DNA of 36,836 bases, taken from the NCBI GenBank assembly GCA_023488565.1, contig JAMDDZ010000104.1, positions 1 to 36,836 on the forward strand, written 5' to 3'. Numbering within the stretch: position 1 is the stretch's first letter; each line of letters begins with the position of its first letter. The notes beneath the pieces were generated by a model that searched no databases, had not been told where the DNA came from, and worked only from the letters and a program-made list of their open reading frames with translations. This document shows, one piece after another, positions 7,283 to 15,563 of this stretch. The position numbers and the translations under genes were made by a program. The DNA is from Bacillota bacterium. Its GTDB lineage: Bacteria > Bacillota > Sulfobacillia > Sulfobacillales > Sulfobacillaceae.

Positions 7283-7711
7283 ATGGGAAGGCGAGGACAC
7301 AGGTATTATCTGTTAACGATAGCCACTCTGACAATCCTCGGCCTTTCGGGATGCGGTTCGCAAAATAACGCGATTGTATCGCCGCCCCAATCAGTGCATA
7401 ACAGTACCATGCAGGTCAAGATTAATTGGGCGCCAAACCCTTTAGTGGCCTTGAAAAACAATCACTTGACAGTCACCGTGAACAATTCTCAGGGACACCC
7501 CATTTCCCAAGGAGTCTCTGTGTCAATTCGCTTGGCTATGATTGGAATGAGCATGCCGCCCACTGTGGTTGCTATGCACACAGTGGCACCCCAAGCACAA
7601 TTCACCGGACAAGTGGTACCGGTGATGGCAGGCCCCTGGGCTTTGACCTTAACCGTCAACCACGAGGGGCACCATTTAACCCAAACCTGGAATGTGTTGG
7701 TGGATAACTAA
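7283..7711 (+). CDS. YtkA-like domain lipoprotein, probable copper/oxidase accessory
   Basis: A 142-residue predicted lipoprotein. The start at 7283 has GGAGG 7 bases upstream, and the N-terminus MGRRGHRYYLLTIATL runs into the lipobox LSGC, so the mature protein begins at C24 on the outer face of the membrane. The rest is beta-rich. A segment with MIGMSMPP and a later PVMAGPWALTLTV matches the YtkA/FixH-like fold found beside cytochrome oxidase and copper genes; the several methionines and histidines would suit copper binding (inference). It is first in a plus-strand series with a membrane protein, ctaG, a DsbD_2 protein and a copper ATPase. Confidence 0.8.
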   Translation: MGRRGHRYYLLTIATLTILGLSGCGSQNNAIVSPPQSVHNSTMQVKINWAPNPLVALKNNHLTVTVNNSQGHPISQGVSVSIRLAMIGMSMPPTVVAMHTVAPQAQFTGQVVPVMAGPWALTLTVNHEGHHLTQTWNVLVDN

Positions 7712-7725
7712 GGAGGTTTTCCCAG

Positions 7726-8256
7726 ATGGAGGAGACACCAAACCGCGGTTGGCGTCTCGGCGCATTTGTGGTTTCATTAGCCAGTTATGCGGTGGCAGTG
7801 TCGTTGGGCATCCAACATCTAAGCTACCAGGCCGACCAAAAAGGTTGCGTGGACCAACATACCCTTCAATATAGTTGGATCCTTTTGACCGGGGTGGTTG
7901 CAGGCATTGCCGTGGGTCCTTGGCTATTTCACTGGACCAAGCGTGCGGTAAAGGCGTTAATGCCTGCGGTAAGTGAAAGTATTCGGCAAAAACGGATCCG
8001 CGCTGTCGCCATCGGATTTATCTTGCTCGGGATGGCGGTCGATTTTTTATGGATCATCCCCAGCCTAAATTTGTTTATCGATGTGCACCGCCCCTTGCTA
8101 GTGGAGGCTGACGTCATTTTGTACAGCATGGGCACCATATCGGGAGCTTCATGGTATGTTGTGCTGGATCGTCAGGCATGGTTAGGCCTTCTAATTATGC
8201 CGGCCATGGCTTTAATGATCGTCGGCAGTGTCTTAAGTCGTCACGGATGGTGTTGA
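7726..8256 (+). CDS. Four-helix membrane protein of unknown function
   Basis: A 176-residue protein with about four predicted membrane segments, near residues 12-30, 47-66, 92-112 and 152-170, and a possible fifth near 130-145. A basic loop (TKRAVKALM, RQKRIR) lies between the second and third. The ATG follows AAGGAGG at good spacing and lies 14 bases after the YtkA-like gene, so the two are cotranscribed. I do not recognise the family. Its place between an oxidase accessory lipoprotein and ctaG suggests a part in cytochrome-oxidase assembly, but that is from context only. Confidence 0.75.
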   Translation: MEETPNRGWRLGAFVVSLASYAVAVSLGIQHLSYQADQKGCVDQHTLQYSWILLTGVVAGIAVGPWLFHWTKRAVKALMPAVSESIRQKRIRAVAIGFILLGMAVDFLWIIPSLNLFIDVHRPLLVEADVILYSMGTISGASWYVVLDRQAWLGLLIMPAMALMIVGSVLSRHGWC

Positions 8257-8362
8257 TATTCTTGCCTGAATTTTGCGACCACACTCTAGGAAACTTTAAC
8301 GAAAACTCCTACAATACAAGACATAGTCTAATAGCCACTTCACGAATAAAGGGAGCGTATCT

Positions 8363-9157
8363 ATGTTGCCGCCTGGGGCAGCCAATGCAGGATTTTTTTC
8401 GTTATGGCATCCTGAGGTCATGTTATTGGTCATCATCATTGGCGTCACCTATCGTCAAGTGGCTGGCCCCGTGCGCTCGCGCTTTGACAACGCGTCCGCG
8501 GTGCCCGCTAGGCGTCAGTGGGCCATGTATTGCAGTCTTTTCACTCTGTGTCTTGCGGTTGGCACCCCGCTGCCAATTTTAGCGGATCAATTCTTGTTAA
8601 CTGCCCACATGATCCAGTTCGTGTTGCTAGCCATGGTGCTTCCTCCGCTGTTTCTCATTGGGCTTCCCGACTGGTTGGTTGAGTCAGTGCTGAAATTATC
8701 GTATCTTAAATCGGTAATAAAATTTTTGACAAAACCCGGTGTTGCCCTAATCATGTTTACGGTGGTATTTTCCATTTTTCAGCTGCCGAACTTGTTGGAG
8801 ACCACCCTAAAATATAACGGGCTGTATATTGTGGATGAGTACCTTATGATGCTGGCGTCTATCTTCTTGTGGTGGCCCGTGTACAGTCCATCAAAAAGTA
8901 CCCCTGGAATTAGGCGTTCATTGACGTGAATCTATCTCTTTGCCATGAGCCTACCAACGCTGTTGACGTTCGCATTCATTACGTTGGCGGATCGTGCGTT
9001 TTACTCCACCTATATTGTAGGTTCCCACGCTTTGGGGATATCTGCTGTGACGGATCCGCAAGTAGGCGGTACGGATATGAAAGTATCAACCATGGTCATA
9101 TTATTAGTCGCATTTATCAAGGAGTTTTACCTTTGGGTGCAAGCGGAGCGAGCATAG
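8363..9157 (+). pseudogene. ctaG: CtaG-type cytochrome oxidase assembly protein interrupted by in-frame TGA
   Basis: The frame from ATG 8363 reads as a caa3-type CtaG: FSLWHPEVMLL at the start, then several membrane helices with HMIQFVLLAMVLPPLFLIGLP, the HM and PPL motifs typical of the family. At 8927-8929 the same frame meets TGA after GIRRSLT. Without any frameshift it continues with IYLFAMSLPTLLTFAFITLA, then DRAFYSTY and DPQVGG, which is the conserved CtaG C-terminus, and stops at 9157. The whole is 264 sense codons, close to family length. So a single base change, or a sequence error, splits it. The ATG has a GGGAG ribosome site. CtaG helps insert copper into cytochrome oxidase; the shortened 188-residue product would lack the last helices. 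Confidence 0.85.
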
Positions 9158-9274
9158 GAAGCTGCCTTTTCGATACCGAATAAACAGGCTCGCAATCCAA
9201 ATTACCGGCCGCCGCATCTCACCGTGGTCAAAGGCAACAAGTACGATTAAAAAGCGAAGTCGGGAGTCAGGACG

Positions 9275-10012
9275 ATGAATCCGGAATTATTGGTCTGGGC
9301 CATGGGTGTCGGACTCTTGCAGGGCTTTTTGCACTGCTCCGGGATGTGTGGCCCTTTTGTATTAGCGTTTAGCTTATCGTTTCGCAAGGACTCCGATGGA
9401 AACCTTGTCAAAGCGTCGACCGGGCAGTTGCTCCGCTTGCACCTGTCCCATAACTTGGGGAGAATTTTGACGTTCACCGTGCTCGGAGGATTTTTCGGGG
9501 CATTGGGCTCGTTTGTCAACACAGCTTCCGACGCCACCGGAATCCAAGCTGTGGCAGGAATTGTGGGAGGTACCATGATGGTGCTGTGGGCTATTGATGA
9601 AGCAAGAACGGGACATGGCGCCGGGTTTATGGAACGTTGGTCATTAATGCGCATCGGACCGTTTCGTAACCTGTTCCGGCGCATAATGGCCAAAAAAACC
9701 CCGGGAGCCGCCTTTGCTGCAGGAATTCTTTTAGGATTTCATCCGTGCGGCTTGATTTTTGCCATGCTGGTGTCCGCTGCGGCCGCGGGTTCGGCTGTTC
9801 ATGGATCTCTGATTCTGTTGGCATTCGGCATCGGCACCGTTCCCTCCCTGCTGAGCGTCGCCGCCCTAGGGTGGTTTGGCGGATCACGTCTCAAAGGGCG
9901 TAAATTTTCCTATTTAGCGGCCACCCTCATCGCCTTCAGCGGCGTGGTTTTCATGTTGCGAGGCATGGCGGTCAATGGCTGGATTCCGGATGTGAGCCCA
10001 TGGCTGTTTTAA
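9275..10012 (+). CDS. DsbD_2 / TauE-SafE-like membrane protein linked to copper ATPase
   Basis: A 245-residue integral membrane protein with about six helices. Two family motifs stand out: LLQGFLHCSGMCGPFV near residues 14-29 and LLGFHPCGLIFAML near 152-165, each with cysteine or histidine-cysteine in the first helix of a repeat. They mark the DsbD_2 family (often labelled sulfite exporter), common next to FixI/CcoI copper pumps and oxidase genes. Its end overlaps the start of the copper ATPase gene by 13 bases, so the two are translated together. The ribosome site is weak (AGGA). Likely role: handling of copper or thiol reduction for oxidase maturation (inference). Confidence 0.83.
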   Translation: MNPELLVWAMGVGLLQGFLHCSGMCGPFVLAFSLSFRKDSDGNLVKASTGQLLRLHLSHNLGRILTFTVLGGFFGALGSFVNTASDATGIQAVAGIVGGTMMVLWAIDEARTGHGAGFMERWSLMRIGPFRNLFRRIMAKKTPGAAFAAGILLGFHPCGLIFAMLVSAAAAGSAVHGSLILLAFGIGTVPSLLSVAALGWFGGSRLKGRKFSYLAATLIAFSGVVFMLRGMAVNGWIPDVSPWLF

Positions 10013-12459
10013 CATGCTATTTATGCGAACAACCCGTTGTTACCCCGGTTCCCGGGGATGATCACATCTTTTGTTGTCATGGATGCCGTGAATTGTGGCG
10101 TATCTTAGGCGATGAAGAAATTGCTGAGTTGAAAAGCCGCCCTGGACTTAATTGGCAGAATTTAAGAAACAGCCTCTCCCCCGAATCTCCTAAACTATCT
10201 ATGACTGCGGATCCACGCACAGTGACCCTAGACATCGACGGCATGTGGTGTGCTTCCTGTTCCATATTGGTGGAGCATGTGTTAACACAATTGCCGGGTG
10301 TCGTAGCGGCTCAAATTGATTTTGCCACCAGTACCGCCCAGGTTGCCGTCGACGCCGCAACAACCACGCCGGCAGAATTAACTCAAACCATTACCGACCT
10401 GGGTTATGGCGCCAAAGAACATAACGTCGAGGATATCGACGGGACAGACCGCGACCTTTCCCTATTAAGACGCTTTGGTGTTAGTGCCGTCTTAGCTATC
10501 TTTGTCATGATGTTTAGCGTGCCGGTGTGGTCCGGATATCTTCCCCATTTGCCTGGCGGCTTAAAAGATGTCCTGGCCTATGGATTATGGGCGTTGGCGA
10601 CCCCGGTGGTATTTTGGGGAGGATGGCCATTTCTTCGTGGCGCTTGGTCTTCCCTACGCCATGGAGTACCTACCATGGACCTGCTCATTGCAATCGGCGC
10701 CTTATCTGCCTATGGCTATAGTGCCTACACCGCTGTCTTCGGTGGCCGTTATCTTTACTTCGATACTTCAACCATGTTGATTTCATTCTTGCTGCTCAGC
10801 CGCAATTTGGAAGTCGGCACCCGCAACCGGGCGGCTGGGGTAGTGCGCATGCTGTCGCAATTGAGTGTTAAAGAGGCTACCATTTGGGAAGACGGACGAG
10901 AGCGTAAAATACCGGCCGAACAATTGATGATAGGCCAAAATGTGGTGATACGACCGGGAGAACGCATACCAGTCGACGGCATCATCGTAGCCGGCGATTC
11001 CAGTCTCGACGAGTCATTTTTGACTGGTGAATCATTGCCCGCCGATAAAGGGGCGGGGGATATGGTGTATGCGGGAACCATCAACCATTCTGGCCGAATC
11101 GTCGCGGAGGTCCGTCGCGTCGCCGCGGATACTATACTTGCGCAAACCGCGAGGTTTGTGCGCGCCGCCCAAGGGGCTCAAGGACAATGGCGTCGGCTAG
11201 CCGACAGGGTTTTAAGAATTTTTGTTCCTTTTGTCTTGGTTGTTGGCGTAATTACCTTCGTCTCGTGGTTTGTCTGGGGAGAAAGCATGTCCCACTCATA
11301 CCCTACCACACTTTCTACAGCGCTTTTGCGAACCATTGCGGTTTTTGTTATTGCCTGTCCGTGTGCATTAAGTGTCGCCACGCCGCTTGCAGTTTTAGCG
11401 GGTGCTCAAAGACTGGGGCGCTACGGAATGCTTCTGAGAAGTGATGACGCATTAGAGCGTTCTGCCCGCATTGATACCGTACTCTTGGACAAGACCGGCA
11501 CCTTAACCCTTGGACAAATGGCGGTGGCAGAAATGTGCCCCCGCTCGATAGACCTTATCCAACTGGCGGCTTCCGTGGAATTAGCTTCGGAACACCCGAT
11601 CGCCCAAGCGCTGGTGCGGTGGTCAGAAGCGCAACAAATTCCGCTGCTGACAGTGGAAAACTTCCAATCCTTGCCGGGGTTTGGGGTGCAAGGTGTTGTC
11701 AATAACCATAGAGTCAGCGTTATAGCGCTTCGCTCCAACGACGCCATCCCCGATTCCTTGAAAAATGATGCCGATCGGTTAATCGGCTCTGACCGCACAG
11801 TGGCCCAGATCGTTATCGATAACGTGACTCAAGGTATAATCGCCTTTAGTGACCAAATTCGACCGGAAGCCAAACAGGCGATTGCCGCTTTACGCGATCA
11901 CGGGTTTGCGGTGTGGATGATCACCGGGGATAATCACGGCACCGCTCAAATGGTCGCGGAACATCTGGGTATTGACCACTGGGAAAGTCAAAAAAGTCCC
12001 GTCGACAAAGCCTCGATAGTAGAGCATTTACAACAAGCAGGCCACCATGTGGCATTTGTCGGTGATGGAGTGAATGATGCGCCGGCGCTCGTGCAGGCCG
12101 ACTTAGGAATTGCTATGGGTACTGGATCCGACATTGCCGTCGAAGCGGGTCACCTAACCCTGACCCGTCCCAATGTAATAAATTTGGCAGATACCTTAAC
12201 CACGGGACGGCACGTCGCCGAAATCATTAAACAAAATCTGTGGTGGGCGCTTCTCTACAATCTCGTCGCGCTGCCTGCCGCAGCCTTTGGCTTAGCCTAC
12301 CCGTTTGTGGCGGCTTTAGCTATGCTGTTGTCGAGTGCCTTTGTACTGGGAAACTCTTTGCGAATCCTCGGATTTTCTCCCACCCGCTATGTCAAGGGAG
12401 TAGCAATGGTCGTATCCACCATTGGCGCTCTGGCTGTGCTGGCTTACCTGGGCCTGTAA
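10000..12459 (+). CDS. Copper-translocating P1B-type ATPase, FixI/CcoI-like
   Basis: An 819-residue heavy-metal pump. The N-terminus has a cysteine-rich motif (C6-x2-C9 ... FCCHGC, C25-C29) as in FixI/CcoI, then one HMA domain with GMWCASC (C84, C87). The transmembrane metal site is C453-P-C455. Phosphorylation D497 lies in DKTGTL, the SEHPIAQAL motif follows, and the hinge GDGVNDAPAL starts at G688. This architecture marks a Cu(+) exporter that supplies copper for terminal oxidase assembly rather than a plain detoxifying CopA. It overlaps the DsbD_2 gene by 13 bases and closes the copper/oxidase block. No cbb3 structural genes are in the window. The start is an ATG; an upstream GGATGTGAG may serve as ribosome site. 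Confidence 0.95.
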   Translation: MAVLTCYLCEQPVVTPVPGDDHIFCCHGCRELWRILGDEEIAELKSRPGLNWQNLRNSLSPESPKLSMTADPRTVTLDIDGMWCASCSILVEHVLTQLPGVVAAQIDFATSTAQVAVDAATTTPAELTQTITDLGYGAKEHNVEDIDGTDRDLSLLRRFGVSAVLAIFVMMFSVPVWSGYLPHLPGGLKDVLAYGLWALATPVVFWGGWPFLRGAWSSLRHGVPTMDLLIAIGALSAYGYSAYTAVFGGRYLYFDTSTMLISFLLLSRNLEVGTRNRAAGVVRMLSQLSVKEATIWEDGRERKIPAEQLMIGQNVVIRPGERIPVDGIIVAGDSSLDESFLTGESLPADKGAGDMVYAGTINHSGRIVAEVRRVAADTILAQTARFVRAAQGAQGQWRRLADRVLRIFVPFVLVVGVITFVSWFVWGESMSHSYPTTLSTALLRTIAVFVIACPCALSVATPLAVLAGAQRLGRYGMLLRSDDALERSARIDTVLLDKTGTLTLGQMAVAEMCPRSIDLIQLAASVELASEHPIAQALVRWSEAQQIPLLTVENFQSLPGFGVQGVVNNHRVSVIALRSNDAIPDSLKNDADRLIGSDRTVAQIVIDNVTQGIIAFSDQIRPEAKQAIAALRDHGFAVWMITGDNHGTAQMVAEHLGIDHWESQKSPVDKASIVEHLQQAGHHVAFVGDGVNDAPALVQADLGIAMGTGSDIAVEAGHLTLTRPNVINLADTLTTGRHVAEIIKQNLWWALLYNLVALPAAAFGLAYPFVAALAMLLSSAFVLGNSLRILGFSPTRYVKGVAMVVSTIGALAVLAYLGL

Positions 12460-12513
12460 AAATTGCGATTTCGATTTAATGAGCTATGTTAAAATAGTCT
12501 GAATCCTAAGGAA

Positions 12514-12876
12514 ATGGGATGTATGAACCGGATGCGAAATTCCACTGTTTGGTTGCCGCCGCAGTTCACCCCCAATTGTCACAGCCGACATCTGGTGGCT
12601 CTCGTGATCATCGGTGTAGGAACTTTGCTGATTCTCAACCAATTTGCCCGCCGAACTACCAATACCTTGCCACTGAGTCCAACGCCCCAAGGAGGCCAGG
12701 TTGTCGCCATCCACAACCCTCAACAAGTACCCAGTGCCTTGCTGCAATTCAAATTTGCTACCAACCAGTTAGTGCTACACCTCGCGCTCCTCACCTATAA
12801 TCTCTTGCGCGTGATCGGACAGGCCAGGCTCGGTGGCCGCCCAATTATATGCGCAGTTTGCCGCGGGCTAGCTTAA
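12514..12876 (+). pseudogene. Short ORF ending in a transposase C-terminal fragment
   Basis: A 120-codon frame with two unlike halves. The first has a hydrophobic stretch LVALVIIGVGTLLIL (about residues 28-42), like a membrane anchor, and a plausible AAGGAAATGGG ribosome site. From about 12739 to 12831 it reads KFATNQLVLHLALLTYNLLR and VIGQARL, which matches the last helix region of IS4/IS1380-type transposases. The rest of a transposase is missing and the following 250 bases are broken in all frames. The simplest reading is a small gene or intergenic region carrying the tail of an old insertion sequence. No terminal repeats were found. Confidence 0.5.
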
Positions 12877-13084
12877 GCCCATCGCCGAAATTCGATAACT
12901 GGGGTTTGAGGTCATCGCCACCGTACGGCAATGTAGAGATCCTTATGTCGTGGCGGACCTCAGATCATGGCTTGGCTACCATGTGGCGCTATACCGCCGC
13001 CAAGGCGCCTCGCAGCATTTTAAGCCGACAACGGGTCTGCATTAACGTGCGGAGCACTGGTTGTCACGGATTGAGGTAAAACGG

Positions 13085-13100
13085 TTGGAATGGATTCCAA
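13085..13100. promoter_or_regulatory. Perfect 16-bp palindrome upstream of the lacI-family promoter
   Basis: Arms TTGGAAT and ATTCCAA around GG, ending 9 bases before the -35 box at 13110. It could be a second, different operator or activator site, or the relic of a mobile-element end, since transposase debris lies just upstream. Confidence 0.4.
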
Positions 13101-13109
13101 CAAAAATGA

Positions 13110-13138
13110 TTGACATCACGGTATAGTGTGTTTATTCT
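13110..13138 (+). promoter_or_regulatory. Promoter of the sugar cassette
   Basis: A perfect TTGACA (13110-13115) is separated by 17 bases from TATTCT (13133-13138), a 4 of 6 match to TATAAT. The predicted start of transcription, about 13145, falls at the edge of the operator that follows. Confidence 0.7.
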
Positions 13139-13144
13139 AAAAGC

Positions 13145-13166
13145 AATCGTTTACGTGTAAACGATT
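13145..13166. promoter_or_regulatory. LacI-family operator, perfect 22-bp palindrome
   Basis: Perfect 10-base arms AATCGTTTAC and GTAAACGATT around a central GT. The core has the CG-TTTAC/GTAAA-CG form of many LacI/GalR-family sites. It covers the expected transcription start and lies 21 bases before the GTG of the repressor gene, so the repressor most likely controls its own gene and the transporter behind it. Confidence 0.8.
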
Positions 13167-13187
13167 TTCTCGACAGGAGGAATTTTT

Positions 13188-14231
13188 GTGGCGACTATTC
13201 GTGACGTAGCCAAGCGTGCCGGAGTATCTACCGCGACCGTGTCTCATGTCATCAACGGCACGCGTCCGGTTGCCGAACGAACGCGTGCTCACGTCTTACA
13301 AGTCATGAAGGAACTGAACTTTGTTCCCTCCGCTTTTGGACGAGGGTTGCGCACCAACAGTTTAAAGACCATCGGGTTTATTGCCGCGGATCTTACCAAT
13401 CCTTTTTTTGCCCAAGTATTTCGCGGTGTGGAAAAAAAAGCGCGAGAAGCTCACTATACCGTGATTGTCAGTCACTCTGACGAAAACGCTGAACATGAAG
13501 AGGAAGCCATTCAAAATCTCGTGGCCAAGGGGGTGGATGGCATTTTATTAGCGCCGGTGCGCACAGACCCGCAGGGTGCTGCTTTCTATTCACGCATCCC
13601 GGTTCCGCTTATGACCTACGACCGCCATCTCACTACCGGCGATATTCCGTCCGTTGTGACAAATAGTCAGGATGCAGTCCGCGAGGCCATCAGTTTCTTT
13701 CGGGAGCGAGGTCATGAGCATTTCGCTTTGATTGCAGGTAAACAAGGACTGTCGACTACTGTAGAGAGACTTCAGGGATTCGAGCAGGCCACTGAGTCGT
13801 GTGCACACTGGGTGTTTGACGGTGACTCCCGATACGATGGAGGCGTTCAGGCAGCCCACTGGCTCAGCGAATTGAAGACACGGCCTTCAGTGCTAATGGT
13901 AGGCAATAATCTGATGGCGATGGGTTTGGTCGTCACACTACAGACGCAATACCCAGCCCTTCTGGCTTCCACGGTGCTCATTGCGCTGGATGACGAACCG
14001 TGGACGACTTTTGTGCGCCCTCCGCTATCTGTTATTGTGCAGCCTACGCATGCAATAGGTGTGACTGCCGCAGATTTACTTCTGCAACGCATACACCATC
14101 ATGAAGTGCCACTCCTGACCACGTTGCCGTGTGACTTTGTCGCTCGTGTTGACCCAGTCTCTTATCGTCACCAGCTTTCCGCTCAGTCCAAAATTCAGCA
14201 TGGATTACATGAGGAGGGATTAGAACATTGA
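13188..14231 (+). CDS. LacI/GalR-family transcriptional repressor
   Basis: A 347-residue sugar-responsive repressor. The N-terminal helix-turn-helix reads ATIRDVAKRAGVSTATVSHV with the hinge NGTRPVAERTR after it, and the sugar-binding core begins at KTIGFIAADLTNPFF. The GTG start has a GGAGG ribosome site 6-7 bases upstream. A perfect operator palindrome lies at the promoter, which argues for autoregulation. Its stop overlaps the start of the binding-protein gene, so repressor and transporter form one transcript. The effector is not readable from sequence; a fructoside or related sugar is suggested by the hydrolase and kinase downstream. Confidence 0.93.
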   Translation: MATIRDVAKRAGVSTATVSHVINGTRPVAERTRAHVLQVMKELNFVPSAFGRGLRTNSLKTIGFIAADLTNPFFAQVFRGVEKKAREAHYTVIVSHSDENAEHEEEAIQNLVAKGVDGILLAPVRTDPQGAAFYSRIPVPLMTYDRHLTTGDIPSVVTNSQDAVREAISFFRERGHEHFALIAGKQGLSTTVERLQGFEQATESCAHWVFDGDSRYDGGVQAAHWLSELKTRPSVLMVGNNLMAMGLVVTLQTQYPALLASTVLIALDDEPWTTFVRPPLSVIVQPTHAIGVTAADLLLQRIHHHEVPLLTTLPCDFVARVDPVSYRHQLSAQSKIQHGLHEEGLEH

Positions 14232-15517
14232 CTCATCGTATGCATTGGCTCGTTCCGATGGCCCTGACCTCGGTTGGCTCTCTGATGTTGGCAGGGTGCG
14301 GAGGGGCAGCTAACGCGGCATCCACATCCGCCGCCAAAACGGTGTCATTAACTTTTGAAGAGGGTATTCAGTCCCCCGCAACTCAAACCTATCTGCAACA
14401 CCAGATCAACGCTTTCGAGAAGTCTCATCCGACAATCCACATCTCCATGCAAAATTACGGTGCGGCCGATTCAGAAATTCCTAAGCTCGAAAGCGCCGTC
14501 GCCGCACACGATCCGCCAAACTTGTTATGGATTGCGCCCGCCTATACTGGCCAGTTCGCCTCTTCAGGCGCCATCGTGCAAGCGCAGAAATACTTCAAGA
14601 ACACTGGTTTTCAAGCGTCTAGCATCTTTACCGGCTTATTAAACACCGGTGTCTACCAGGGTAAGGTTTGGACGATGCCCTTTGACGCGAACGATCTCGG
14701 CGTATACTACAACAAGACGTTATTCGCCAAAGCAGGCATTACTAGCCCACCCACCACTTGGAGTCAATTTCTGACCGATGCCAAGAAACTAACCACAAAC
14801 GGAACCTATGGATTTGAAATGCCGATTGGCAACCAGGAGTGGACCGTTTGGATCTGGGAAACACTGCTCTGGCAAGCCGGCGGCCATCTGTTGAACCCAT
14901 CGCGAACCAAAGTCACCTTCGACAGTCCTGCGGGCATTGATGCGCTGAATTATTGGGTCACGCTCATGAAAGACCATGTGGCCACGTTTGGCCCCTTAAA
15001 TGACGCTTATCAACTCGGGGATTTTCTATCCGGAAAAGTGGCGATGGCCATTAACGGGCCGTGGAACTACGCGGCATTGCAGCAACAACACAGCGTCAGT
15101 TACGGGGCGTTCCCTTTGCCCAAGGACAAAATAGCAGCCACTAATATTGGAGGAGAGAGTCTCTTTATTTTTAACACCACCCCAGCGCAGAACAAAGCGG
15201 CATTTCTCTTTGCCAAGTATGTCACGACCCCCGCATTTCAAATTGGCTATGATACCGGTAGCGGCTATTTGCCCGTATCCGTCACTGCGCAGGATTCCCC
15301 ACAATATCAGCAATACCTGAAGAACAACCCCTTTATCGACGTGTTCGCCAAAGAGATGTCCGTGGGCAAAGCACGGCCCCCTATCCCAGCCTATTCCCAA
15401 ATCTCAGCGGACATCGGCAACGCTATTGAAAATGCCCTCTATAACAAAATGTCCGCTAAGGCCGCATTGCAGCAGGCCGCCGCACAAGCCCAACAGGCGT
15501 TGGATTCTAATTCATGA
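14228..15517 (+). CDS. ABC sugar transporter, solute-binding lipoprotein
   Basis: A 429-residue extracytoplasmic binding protein of the family 1 (MalE/UgpB-like) type. The N-terminus MTHRMHWLVPMAL leads to the lipobox LAGC, so the protein is anchored by lipid at that cysteine. An alanine-rich linker follows, then the domain with HPTIHI and later GKVAMAINGPWN, a motif common to this family. The start is a TTG that overlaps the repressor stop (TTGA); GGAGG lies about 9 bases upstream. An ATG four codons later would be too far from that site. It is followed by two permease genes. Ligand unknown, probably an oligosaccharide. Confidence 0.92.
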   Translation: MTHRMHWLVPMALTSVGSLMLAGCGGAANAASTSAAKTVSLTFEEGIQSPATQTYLQHQINAFEKSHPTIHISMQNYGAADSEIPKLESAVAAHDPPNLLWIAPAYTGQFASSGAIVQAQKYFKNTGFQASSIFTGLLNTGVYQGKVWTMPFDANDLGVYYNKTLFAKAGITSPPTTWSQFLTDAKKLTTNGTYGFEMPIGNQEWTVWIWETLLWQAGGHLLNPSRTKVTFDSPAGIDALNYWVTLMKDHVATFGPLNDAYQLGDFLSGKVAMAINGPWNYAALQQQHSVSYGAFPLPKDKIAATNIGGESLFIFNTTPAQNKAAFLFAKYVTTPAFQIGYDTGSGYLPVSVTAQDSPQYQQYLKNNPFIDVFAKEMSVGKARPPIPAYSQISADIGNAIENALYNKMSAKAALQQAAAQAQQALDSNS

Positions 15518-15563
15518 ACTGGTTGACGGATGTGACAAGCTTGGGTAAGGGGGCTTGGAAATC

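Noticed and set aside
8927..8929. Selenocysteine or tryptophan at the in-frame TGA of ctaG
   Set aside because: No hairpin of the bacterial SECIS kind follows within 20-30 bases, no selenocysteine is known at this place in CtaG, and TGA ends other clearly normal genes in the window.
8926..9183. ORF in another frame after the ctaG stop
   Set aside because: It overlaps the conserved CtaG C-terminus, which is in the original frame; no ribosome site or family match.
12849..13079. Plus-strand ORF after the transposase fragment
   Set aside because: No family match and no gene signals; the stretch looks like decayed sequence between the remnant and the lacI-family promoter.
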